This document shows positions 1 through 5,311 of a stretch of 5,311 nucleotides of DNA, in pieces. The DNA lies in contig SKUL01000223.1 of the NCBI GenBank assembly GCA_007129985.1, forward strand, positions 1-5,311. Reading direction: 5' to 3'. Within the stretch, counting starts at the first letter, position 1. Every line of letters begins with the position of its first letter. A program made the translations under genes and the position numbers. The notes below the pieces were generated by a model. That model made no database searches. It was not told the DNA's origin and was given only the letters and a program-made list of their open reading frames with translations. This DNA comes from Flavobacteriales bacterium (GTDB taxonomy: Bacteria > Bacteroidota > Bacteroidia > Flavobacteriales_D > SKUL01).

Positions 1-1196
1 AGCAATATCATTTGATTTCGCTGGCGCTGCACCTTGAGGTCTGCCACCTTGTTTTGCTCCGTAAGCAACGCAATGCTCGCTTCTTTTCGCTCGGTTTCGT
101 AGCGGGTTTGGAGTTCGGCAAAATCCTGTCGCAGCGATTCATTGAACACCGAATCTTTCAACGCGGCTGAGCGCGCAAGGTAGTAGTAGGTACTGTCGGC
201 ATTGCCCATCTTGCGATACAACCGCGCCATTTGCTCATTGGCGTTGATTTGCTCAGCACTTACACCGGCTGCTTCCGAGAGTTTCAATGCCGTTCTGAAA
301 TGGCCCAATGCCTCACGGTACCGGCCCAGGTTGGACAAAGCATTGCCCATCAACGCATGGGTGGAGGCAAGCATTTTGTCATCATCAAGCTTCGTGCGAA
401 TCTCCAGTGCCTGCTTCAACATAAGCAATGCCCGCGCGGGGTCTGAATTGAGGAAACAGCTCGCGTGGTTGTGGAGATTGGTAGATTCTCCTTCGGGAAG
501 ATTGAGCCCGCTGTACAATTCGGCCGCCATGCTGTAGTGGGTGTCGGCAAGTGTGGTATCGCCCAGCTCCAGATACACATTCCCAATATTGGTGTGCGAC
601 ATGGCAATAGCCTCGGGGTTGTTGAGGCGTTTACGCGTTTCAAGAGCTTCCATGTGCATGGAAAGGGCTCTGCTGTACTGCTTCAGGTTGAAGTGCAGAA
701 TGGCCACGTTGTTCTGGCATGTTGCCACGTAAGGGTCAATGCCCAGGTATTCAAACATACGCAGGGCCTGTAACTGGTGCTCAATGGCGATGTGGTACGC
801 GCCCCTTTTCTGATGGATGATGCCCATTTTGTTGTGCAGCGCACCGATGCCCATTGTATCTCCGAGCTGTGTGCGGATTTCGAGCGACTGACCGTAGAAC
901 TCCAAGGAGGTGTCGTATTCGTTGCGGTCGGCGTAAATGATACCGAGGTCGTTCAAGGCCTGGGCCTGCCCCCGTTGGTCTTTGAGTTGAAGCGCCAGGT
1001 TCAGTGCGCGCTCACCGAAATACAGGGCGCTATCGCTGTTCACAAAGCGGAAGCCAAAGCACAAATCGCTGTACACATAAACCTTTTGCGAATCGGGCAG
1101 TTGGGGTACAATGTTGCGCAGGCTGTCGAGCTCACTGCCCGCTGTGCAGACAATACTCAGCGACATCCATAAGATGGCGAAAAGTGGCTTTTTCAA
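1..1196 (-). CDS. TPR-repeat sensor/signalling protein, N-terminal part (C-terminus outside window)
   Basis: The reading frame is open for 398 codons from a TTG at 1196-1194 to the window edge. Residues 1-20 form a likely signal peptide or membrane anchor: M-K-K, then a hydrophobic run ending near C17-T-A-G. From about 75 to 350 there are six or seven TPR units, at roughly 75-110, 115-150, 154-190, 194-230, 238-270 (degenerate), 275-310 and 315-350. Each shows the alternating small/aromatic pattern, for example LGRYREALGHFRTALKL at 290-306. Residues 350-395 are charged and heptad-like, a probable coiled coil, containing L-Q-T-R-Y-E-T-E-R-K. In Bacteroidota this arrangement usually leads into a transmembrane helix and then a histidine-kinase or LuxR-type output domain, but that part is not visible. 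The start is chosen because an in-frame TAG lies at 1256-1254, no ATG or GTG intervenes, and the next ATG (1166) would remove the lysines of the signal peptide. The gene lies 49 nt behind dusB on the same strand and may have its own promoter. Confidence 0.85.
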   Translation of the reverse strand, partial: MKKPLFAILWMSLSIVCTAGSELDSLRNIVPQLPDSQKVYVYSDLCFGFRFVNSDSALYFGERALNLALQLKDQRGQAQALNDLGIIYADRNEYDTSLEFYGQSLEIRTQLGDTMGIGALHNKMGIIHQKRGAYHIAIEHQLQALRMFEYLGIDPYVATCQNNVAILHFNLKQYSRALSMHMEALETRKRLNNPEAIAMSHTNIGNVYLELGDTTLADTHYSMAAELYSGLNLPEGESTNLHNHASCFLNSDPARALLMLKQALEIRTKLDDDKMLASTHALMGNALSNLGRYREALGHFRTALKLSEAAGVSAEQINANEQMARLYRKMGNADSTYYYLARSAALKDSVFNESLRQDFAELQTRYETERKEASIALLTEQNKVADLKVQRQRNQMIL

Positions 1197-1203
1197 GTTG
1201 ATT

Positions 1204-1220
1204 CCGGTTGGCTTTACCGG
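1204..1220 (-). other. Short inverted repeat in the dusB-TPR spacer
   Basis: CCGGT (1204-1208) and ACCGG (1216-1220) form a 5-bp stem with a 7-nt loop, lying 7 nt upstream of the TTG start of the TPR gene. There is no following T-run on the minus strand, so it is not a convincing terminator. It could fold in the 5' leader close to the translation start. A stem this short may be chance. Confidence 0.2.
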
Positions 1221-1222
1221 CT

Positions 1223-1250
1223 TAAAGGTAGTTAAACGACTGCAATCAAA
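1223..1250 (-). promoter_or_regulatory. Candidate Bacteroidota-type promoter for the TPR gene
   Basis: On the minus strand TACCTTTA (1230-1223) matches TAnnTTTG at all but the last base. TTTG at 1250-1247 could serve as the -33 element; the spacer is 16 nt, slightly shorter than the usual range. The box ends 26 nt before the TTG start, almost the same distance as between the dusB box and its GTG. The -33 element would overlap the dusB stop codon. Read-through from dusB is an alternative. Confidence 0.35.
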
Positions 1251-2244
1251 CGCCTACAAAATCGGCGTCCGAATAGTTGAGCCGAACCTCATCCAAACAA
1301 GCGAGAATTTCTGCCGAGCTGTCCATTTCCACCAAAGCGGTTCGAACCTGCTTAAAGTTTTTCAGGCCCTTGAAGTAGTTAGCATAGTGGCGGCGCATTT
1401 CGAGCACGCCCAGTCGTTCGCCCTTCCATTTCACCGACATTTCGAGGTGCTGGGCAGCGGCATCCACGCGCTCATCCACGGTGGGGGGCGGCAGCATTTC
1501 GCCGGTGCGATGGTAGTGCTTTATCTCTCGAAAAACCCACGGATAGCCAATGCTGGCTCTGCCAATCATCACGCCGTCCACGCCGTAGCGGTTTTTGTAT
1601 TCCACGGCTTTTTGAGGCGAGTCAATATCACCGTTGCCAAACACCGGAATATGCATGCGCGGGTTGTTTTTCACTTCGGCAATTAAGGTCCAGTCTGCCT
1701 CGCCCTTGTACATCTGTGAGCGGGTACGGCCGTGAATAGAGATGCCTTGAATACCCACATCCTGCAATCGTTCAGCTACTTCAACAATGTACTTCGACGA
1801 CTCGTCCCAGCCCAGGCGGGTTTTTACGGTTACCGGAAGATGGGTGGCTTTTACCACGGCTTCGGTGAGGCGCACCATTTTTGGGATATCCTGCAGAATG
1901 GCCGCTCCGGCACCCTTGCACACTACTTTCTTCACCGGGCACCCGAAATTGATGTCCACAAGGTCGGGGTTGGTTTCGGTGATGATGCGCGTTGACTCAA
2001 TCATGGGCTCGAGTTCGGCACCAAAAACCTGAATCCCCACAGGGCGCTCATACTCGTAGATGTCGAGCTTTTGCGTGCTTTTGGCCGCATTGCGTATGAG
2101 CCCTTCGGAGGAGATAAACTCCGTAAACATCATATCGGCGCCGTACTTTTTGCACAGGGCGCGAAAGGGCGGGTCGCTCACATCCTCCATGGGTGCAAGC
2201 AGCAACGGGAAGTCGCCGAGTTCAATATTTCCTATCTTCGCCAC
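1246..2244 (-). CDS. dusB: tRNA-dihydrouridine synthase, DusB type
   Basis: This 332-residue protein is an FMN-dependent, NADPH-using enzyme that reduces uridine to dihydrouridine in the D-loop of tRNA in the cytoplasm. Visible motifs run in family order: the FMN-binding APMEDVSD at 17-24; DINFGCP at 97-103, with C102 as the expected catalytic acid; VKTRLGWD at 140-147; IHGRTR at 170-175 followed by YKGEADW; GNGDI at 203-207; and the phosphate-binding VMIGRA at 225-230. A helical tRNA-binding domain occupies roughly 245-332. Length is normal for the family. The GTG at 2244-2242 is chosen as start because the protein then begins M-A-K-I-G-N-I-E, like known homologues, and lies 25 nt behind a perfect TAnnTTTG box. 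An in-frame ATG at 2445 would add 67 residues encoded opposite the ATPase gene and upstream of that promoter. The subfamily (DusB) is less certain than the enzyme class. Confidence 0.95.
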   Translation of the reverse strand: MAKIGNIELGDFPLLLAPMEDVSDPPFRALCKKYGADMMFTEFISSEGLIRNAAKSTQKLDIYEYERPVGIQVFGAELEPMIESTRIITETNPDLVDINFGCPVKKVVCKGAGAAILQDIPKMVRLTEAVVKATHLPVTVKTRLGWDESSKYIVEVAERLQDVGIQGISIHGRTRSQMYKGEADWTLIAEVKNNPRMHIPVFGNGDIDSPQKAVEYKNRYGVDGVMIGRASIGYPWVFREIKHYHRTGEMLPPPTVDERVDAAAQHLEMSVKWKGERLGVLEMRRHYANYFKGLKNFKQVRTALVEMDSSAEILACLDEVRLNYSDADFVGV

Positions 2245-2269
2245 GCTTTCAGGTGTTAAAGCTTGGGGG

Positions 2270-2304
2270 CAAAGGTAAGGTTTTCGCAAGTGATTGCTAA
2301 GCAA
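2270..2304 (-). promoter_or_regulatory. Bacteroidota-type promoter of dusB
   Basis: The minus strand carries TACCTTTG at 2277-2270, a perfect match to the TAnnTTTG -7 box of Bacteroidota sigma factors. A TTG at 2304-2302 is the nearest -33 candidate; its 24-nt spacer is one base longer than the commonly cited range. Transcription would begin near 2264 and give a leader of about 20 nt before the GTG at 2244. This also excludes the upstream ATG as the dusB start. Confidence 0.6.
2294..2304. repeat. 11-bp palindrome in the divergent intergenic region
   Basis: TTGCT-A-AGCAA is a perfect 5-bp inverted repeat with a 1-nt centre. It lies in the divergent spacer and covers the candidate -33 element of the dusB promoter. 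It could be an operator affecting one or both directions, but it is short and could be chance. Confidence 0.3.
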
Positions 2305-2351
2305 CACGGATGAAGCAAAAACCTGAAGCATATAATTCCATCTACAGTAAA

Positions 2352-3629
2352 ATGATAAAGCGCATTCAAGTAAAAAACTATCGCTCCTTAAAATATCTTG
2401 ATCAGGAGCTCGATGCTTTCCATGTGCTTGTTGGCCCCAATGCAAGCGGTAAAACGACTTTTATGGATGTGGTTAGTTTCTTGTCGGATGTAGTAAATGC
2501 TGGAGTAGATGAAGCTATAACAAAAAGGTCATCCAACTTTATTGACTTGACGTTTTCAGCTCAAGGCGGAGATATCGAAATGGCCATTGAAATAGGTCTG
2601 CCTCATGCCGTATCAGAAACTCTGGACCAACGTTTTGATCGCGTGCGCTATGAAATGTGCATTGGATTGAGTCAAGAAACACAAGAGCACGTAATCAAGG
2701 AAGAACGTGTTATTTTGCTGAATACAGCATTATGCTACCCTCCCAAAGAACCTGCGCAGCGCAGTCTGTTTCCTGAGTTACAAGTTGAGCCAAAGAGTAT
2801 TTTGAATGAAAAATACACTGGTAAAGCAGGCGTGGCGTACCAGCTAGTGATAAGGAAAAAACCCGAAGGGAATGATAATTTTTATGACGAAACGTATAAA
2901 TCTTCGGGAAAAGGATGGTTGCCCTCTTTCAAGCTTGGGCCAAAGCGTTCTGCGCTGGCCAACCTTCCGGCTGATGAAACCAAATTTCCGGCTGCAACAT
3001 GGCTAAAGGGCTTTCTTTTTGACGGAATACAAGTTTTTGTTTTAGACAGCTTAAACATCCGGGAGGCAAGCCCTCCCGGCCAGGGGAAGAAGTTCAAAAC
3101 GGATGGCTCGAATTTACCATGGGTGATTCATGATTTGCGTAAAAACACTTCATCATTCCACAAATGGCTAGAGCACCTGCGGACTGCACTCCCCGACATC
3201 GAGGACATTGATACTGTCGAGCGCGAAGATGACCGGCATCGATATTTACGCATCTCATACACCCCTAACATTCGTGTGCCCAGTTGGCTTGTTTCAGATG
3301 GAACTCTTCGTTTATTGGCTCTTACGCTACCGGCTTATCTACCTGACTTTTCTGGTGTTTACTTAATTGAAGAGCCCGAAAACGGCATCCACCCAAAAGC
3401 TGTGGAGACTGTTTATCAATCACTTTCATCGGTGTACAACGCGCAAATCATGATGGCATCACACTCTCCGGTTATGTTGAGTTTGGTTAACCGGCAAGAA
3501 GTATTGTGTTTCGCCAAAACATCTGAAGGGGCCACTGATATTGTTTCCGGTCAGAATCATCCGGCACTTAAAGGCTGGAAAGGCGAGACCAACTTGTCAC
3601 AATTGTACGCAAGTGGAATTCTAGGATAA
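2352..3629 (+). CDS. AAA/SMC-like (OLD/AAA_15-21 type) ATPase, MAD3-like, of a putative defense pair
   Basis: The 425-residue protein begins M-I-K-R-I-Q-V-K-N-Y-R-S-L-K, the typical first strand of RecF/OLD-like ATPases. Walker A is GPNASGKT at 28-35. The ABC-signature equivalent VSDGTLRLLAL starts at 314. Walker B is YLIEEPENGIHP at 337-348, with E340-E341 as the likely acidic pair. A switch-histidine segment ASHSP is at 369-373. The segment between about 100 and 300 is the insertion typical of these proteins and includes VEREDDRHRYL at 289-299. From memory, the C-terminal third closely resembles MAD3, the ATPase of the methylation-associated defense system. The likely role is an ATP-driven sensor or scaffold that controls the partner encoded 1 nt downstream. 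An in-frame ATG at 2310 would add 14 residues (M-K-Q-K-P-E...), but 2352 is preferred because family members begin just before the first beta strand. Base composition is lower in G+C than the flanking genes. The name MAD3 needs an HMM check; ATPase identity is certain. Confidence 0.9.
   Translation: MIKRIQVKNYRSLKYLDQELDAFHVLVGPNASGKTTFMDVVSFLSDVVNAGVDEAITKRSSNFIDLTFSAQGGDIEMAIEIGLPHAVSETLDQRFDRVRYEMCIGLSQETQEHVIKEERVILLNTALCYPPKEPAQRSLFPELQVEPKSILNEKYTGKAGVAYQLVIRKKPEGNDNFYDETYKSSGKGWLPSFKLGPKRSALANLPADETKFPAATWLKGFLFDGIQVFVLDSLNIREASPPGQGKKFKTDGSNLPWVIHDLRKNTSSFHKWLEHLRTALPDIEDIDTVEREDDRHRYLRISYTPNIRVPSWLVSDGTLRLLALTLPAYLPDFSGVYLIEEPENGIHPKAVETVYQSLSSVYNAQIMMASHSPVMLSLVNRQEVLCFAKTSEGATDIVSGQNHPALKGWKGETNLSQLYASGILG
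3059..3079. repeat. Strong GC-rich hairpin inside the ATPase coding region
   Basis: CCGGGAGG (3059-3066) and CCTCCCGG (3072-3079) form a perfect 8-bp stem, seven of eight pairs G-C, with a 5-nt loop CAAGC. It encodes part of the R-E-A-S-P-P-G-Q-G stretch, probably a surface loop. It stands out in a gene that is otherwise fairly A+T-rich. Confidence 0.6.
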
Positions 3630-3630
3630 C

Positions 3631-4269
3631 ATGAAAGATCTGATTGTTCTCGTTGCCGACAAGAATATGGAGTTTCTCATGAAGGGACTACTACCTAGAA
3701 TTCACCTCGTTGAAGGTATTCATGAGTTTACGTTTGACTTGCGAGTACACCCTTTACGCGACCCAGGGGTTTACAACAACGCTTCAGAATTTTTACGACC
3801 GCTCAACGGTCTATACAAATATGCAATAGCTATGCTTGATTTACACGGCAGCGGAAAAGAACAATACTCGAGGGAGGCAATAGAAAAAAACATTTCTGAG
3901 TCTCTGGAAAAGTCCGGTTGGGAAAGCAGGAGTACAGTAATCTGCATTGACCCGGAATTAGAAAACTGGATTTGGGTAAAAGAGTCCGTCATGGAGCAAG
4001 CAATTGCTTGGCAAAACAACTCAACTCTTTTCGAATGGCTAGATAACAAAGGGTTGAAAAAAAGGAGTGAGGTAAAACCTTCGAAACCCAAAGAGGCATT
4101 TGAATCTGCGATTCGCGCTTGTAATACCCCGAGGTCATCATCCCTTTACGAAGCAATTGCGAACAATGCTAGCTATCGAAGCTGCGAAGACCCTGCTTTT
4201 GTGAAACTACGCGCTCATTTGATTAAGTGGTTTCACAGTGATTCATCTTCTATATCAAGCGTAACATGA
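3631..4269 (+). CDS. Toprim-like small protein, MAD4-like, putative effector partner of the ATPase
   Basis: This 212-residue soluble protein has no signal peptide or membrane segment. Recognisable blocks, in order, are LIVLVADKNMEF (4-15) at the first strand; HPLRDPG (40-46); AIAMLDLHGSG (65-75) with D70; CIDPELENWIW (105-115); SKPKEAFESAIR (151-162); and YEAIA...DPAFVKLRAHLIKWF ending at 201. This order (N-terminal strand motif, acidic D-x-x-G motif, E-x-E-x-W-type motif, P-K-E-A helix, final PAF..L helix) parallels RloB/DUF4276-type Toprim-like proteins. From memory it matches MAD4 of the methylation-associated defense system. The canonical Toprim glutamate appears replaced by the A-D-K-N block. 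The start ATG follows the ATPase stop by 1 nt, implying translational coupling. The last 11 residues (H-S-D-S-S-S-I-S-S-V-T) are Ser-rich, lie beyond the family-like part, and run into the next gene through an ATGA overlap. Nuclease activity is an inference; the MAD4 name is from recall. Confidence 0.8.
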   Translation: MKDLIVLVADKNMEFLMKGLLPRIHLVEGIHEFTFDLRVHPLRDPGVYNNASEFLRPLNGLYKYAIAMLDLHGSGKEQYSREAIEKNISESLEKSGWESRSTVICIDPELENWIWVKESVMEQAIAWQNNSTLFEWLDNKGLKKRSEVKPSKPKEAFESAIRACNTPRSSSLYEAIANNASYRSCEDPAFVKLRAHLIKWFHSDSSSISSVT

Positions 4270-5225
4270 AAACCCCCATCTTTCAACGCTACGACCCCTT
4301 TGTGCAGCTCATCGTACTGATGCTGCTGGGCTTCGTGTCGGTTTCGCTCTTTATTGGACTGGGCAATCTGCTCATTCAAACCCTTTGGGGACTGAACGTG
4401 ATGGAAGACCTCAACGTGTTGCGGCAGTACAACGATCCCAACGTGGTTTCGGCCAACAAAATGCTGTTGTTTTTGCAGCACCTGGGGCTGTTTGTGCTGC
4501 CCCCACTTGTATTTGCACAACTTGTTTCGGTTGACTGGAAGCGGTACCTGTGGATGCAAAAACCCACTGACAGCCGCAGTTTTGGCTACACCGTTTTGCT
4601 GATGATTCTCGCCATGCTGCCTATCAACCTGATGGTGCATTGGAATGAATCCGTTCAGTTTCCGGAAGCGCTGCAATGGCTTGAGCGCGTTTTTCAGGCG
4701 GCGGAAGCGCAGGCGGCCGAACTCACCCGGGCCATCCTCGCCGATACCCGTTGGAGCAGCTTGTTCATCAACCTATTTCTGATTGCTTTGGTTCCTGCCA
4801 TTGGCGAGGAGCTGATGTTTAGGGCGGGTATTCAAAATATCCTGAGGCGCTGGACCGGTAACCATCACGCGGCCATCTGGATCAGTGCTTTTCTTTTCAG
4901 CTCGCTTCATTTTCAATTCTACGGATTTTTGCCCCGCATGGTGCTGGGTGCTTTGTTCGGCTATATGCTGGTTTGGAGCGGCTCTATCTGGGTGCCTGTA
5001 CTGGCTCATTTTATCAATAACGCCGCCGCTGTTTGCCTTCACTTTGCCATTGCGGGAGGGGTCATGAGCCCTGAGGTTGAAAAGTGGGGAACCGGAATTC
5101 CCGGTCAGTACTTCGCTTTGCTTTCCGGTGCGCTCATGATAGGCGTAATCTGGTGGTGGCGAAAATCTCGCGACGGCCATCCTATTCCCGATGCAAACGA
5201 CCAGACGAATGAAGAAGATGATTGA
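4266..5225 (+). CDS. CPBP (CAAX/Abi) family intramembrane glutamic protease
   Basis: This 319-residue multi-pass membrane protein has all three family motifs: E181-E182-L-M-F-R186 (EExxxR), F211-S-S-L-H215 (FxxxH) and H248-F-I-N-N252 (HxxxN). Hydrophobic segments lie near 12-37, 67-87, 106-124, 164-180, 202-216, 221-237, 243-265 and 281-298, followed by a polar, acidic tail. Related proteins include eukaryotic Rce1, which cleaves prenylated CAAX proteins, and bacterial bacteriocin-immunity (Abi) proteins; the bacterial substrate is usually unknown. The ATG lies in an ATGA overlap with the upstream gene, so translation is probably coupled. G+C content returns to flank-like values within this gene, suggesting it belongs to the resident chromosome and not to the ATPase pair. 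No TAnnTTTG box was seen in the 70 bases before the start, so it may now depend on the upstream promoter. Confidence 0.93.
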   Translation: MKTPIFQRYDPFVQLIVLMLLGFVSVSLFIGLGNLLIQTLWGLNVMEDLNVLRQYNDPNVVSANKMLLFLQHLGLFVLPPLVFAQLVSVDWKRYLWMQKPTDSRSFGYTVLLMILAMLPINLMVHWNESVQFPEALQWLERVFQAAEAQAAELTRAILADTRWSSLFINLFLIALVPAIGEELMFRAGIQNILRRWTGNHHAAIWISAFLFSSLHFQFYGFLPRMVLGALFGYMLVWSGSIWVPVLAHFINNAAAVCLHFAIAGGVMSPEVEKWGTGIPGQYFALLSGALMIGVIWWWRKSRDGHPIPDANDQTNEEDD

Positions 5226-5311
5226 GCAAACGAGGTTTTTTCAATACTGTTTGCTACTGGCTGCTTTCGCCATTGTGGCTTCGTGCGGGAGCAAAAAGAA
5301 CATCGCTCATA
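5209..5311 (+). CDS. Lipoprotein, N-terminal part (continues beyond window)
   Basis: The frame is open to the window edge for 34 codons. It encodes M-K-K-M, a short polar stretch to Q12, a hydrophobic core YCLLLAAFAIVA (13-24) and a lipobox V23-A-S-C26 followed by G-S-K-K-N. This predicts signal peptidase II cleavage before C26 and export to the envelope as a lipoprotein. The start overlaps the 3' end of the protease gene by 17 nt; an alternative ATG at 5218 would drop the two N-terminal lysines and reduce the overlap to 8 nt. The mature domain lies outside the window, so function is unknown. It is probably co-transcribed with the protease gene. Confidence 0.75.
   Translation, partial: MKKMIEQTRFFQYCLLLAAFAIVASCGSKKNIAH

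Noticed and set aside
202..1172. Several plus-strand open frames (202-537, 465-773, 777-1172)
   Set aside because: They are shadows of the TPR gene, whose minus-strand frame is continuous for 398 codons with repeated TPR signatures.
1111..1686. Plus-strand open frame of 191 codons
   Set aside because: It is antisense to dusB and the TPR gene start; the product shows no domain pattern, and the opposite strand has clear catalytic motifs.
2331..2336. TATAAT as an E. coli-like -10 box for the ATPase gene
   Set aside because: No TTGACA-like element lies at 16-18 bp, it is only 15 bp from the ATG, and Bacteroidota promoters use a different -7 consensus. It may contribute as an A+T-rich element but is not called.
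2245..2445. Upstream ATG extension of dusB (67 extra residues)
   Set aside because: It runs antisense through the ATPase start, has no resemblance to Dus N-termini, and lies upstream of the TACCTTTG promoter box of dusB.
2290..4275. Direct repeats or attachment sites bordering the ATPase/Toprim-like pair
   Set aside because: Comparison by eye of the two borders showed only short A-rich similarity around the ATG codons, no convincing target duplication, and no tRNA gene or integrase nearby.
5091..5105. ACCGG-AATTC-CCGGT inverted repeat in the CPBP gene
   Set aside because: A 5-bp stem inside a coding region with no T-run is expected by chance.
4773..5180. Minus-strand open frame of 135 codons
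   Set aside because: It is antisense to the CPBP protease, whose active-site motifs lie on the plus strand; the product is polar and featureless.

Overview
The window looks like a chromosomal segment of a member of the Bacteroidota. The evidence is a textbook Bacteroidota promoter box (TAnnTTTG, here TACCTTTG) in front of the dusB-type gene, weak or absent Shine-Dalgarno sequences, a TPR-plus-coiled-coil sensor protein of the type common in that phylum, and a lipoprotein with a V-A-S-C lipobox. The sequence alone does not fix a genus; a flavobacterial or related lineage is a guess.

Layout. Positions 1-1196 (minus) hold the N-terminal 398 codons of an exported TPR protein, probably the sensor part of a histidine kinase or transcriptional regulator; its C-terminus lies outside the window. 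Positions 1246-2244 (minus) encode a complete DusB-type tRNA-dihydrouridine synthase. Both minus-strand genes appear to start at non-ATG codons (TTG and GTG), each about 25 nt downstream of a TACCTTT(G/A) box. A short divergent spacer (2245-2351) carries the dusB promoter and an 11-bp palindrome. On the plus strand follow an AAA/SMC-like ATPase (2352-3629), a small Toprim-like protein (3631-4269), a CPBP/CAAX-type intramembrane protease (4266-5225), and the start of a lipoprotein gene (5209 to the window edge). These four genes are packed with a gap of 1 nt and overlaps of 4 and 17 nt, so they read as one transcription unit.

The most interesting part is the pair at 2352-4269. The two proteins resemble, from memory of the families, the MAD3 ATPase and MAD4 protein of the methylation-associated defense system (MADS). 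Here they stand without the methyltransferase, specificity subunit, kinase or other MADS components. They lie between two housekeeping-like genes and have visibly lower G+C (about 41% in four hand-counted 60-base lines, against about 59% in five flanking lines). I infer a compact, horizontally acquired ATPase-effector immunity cassette, similar in design to PARIS (AriA/AriB) and AbiL, inserted between dusB and the CPBP gene and now translationally coupled to the latter. Activity, target and trigger cannot be read from the sequence.

No tRNA, rRNA, CRISPR array, insertion sequence or clear rho-independent terminator was seen. No stretch longer than about 110 bases lacks a gene.
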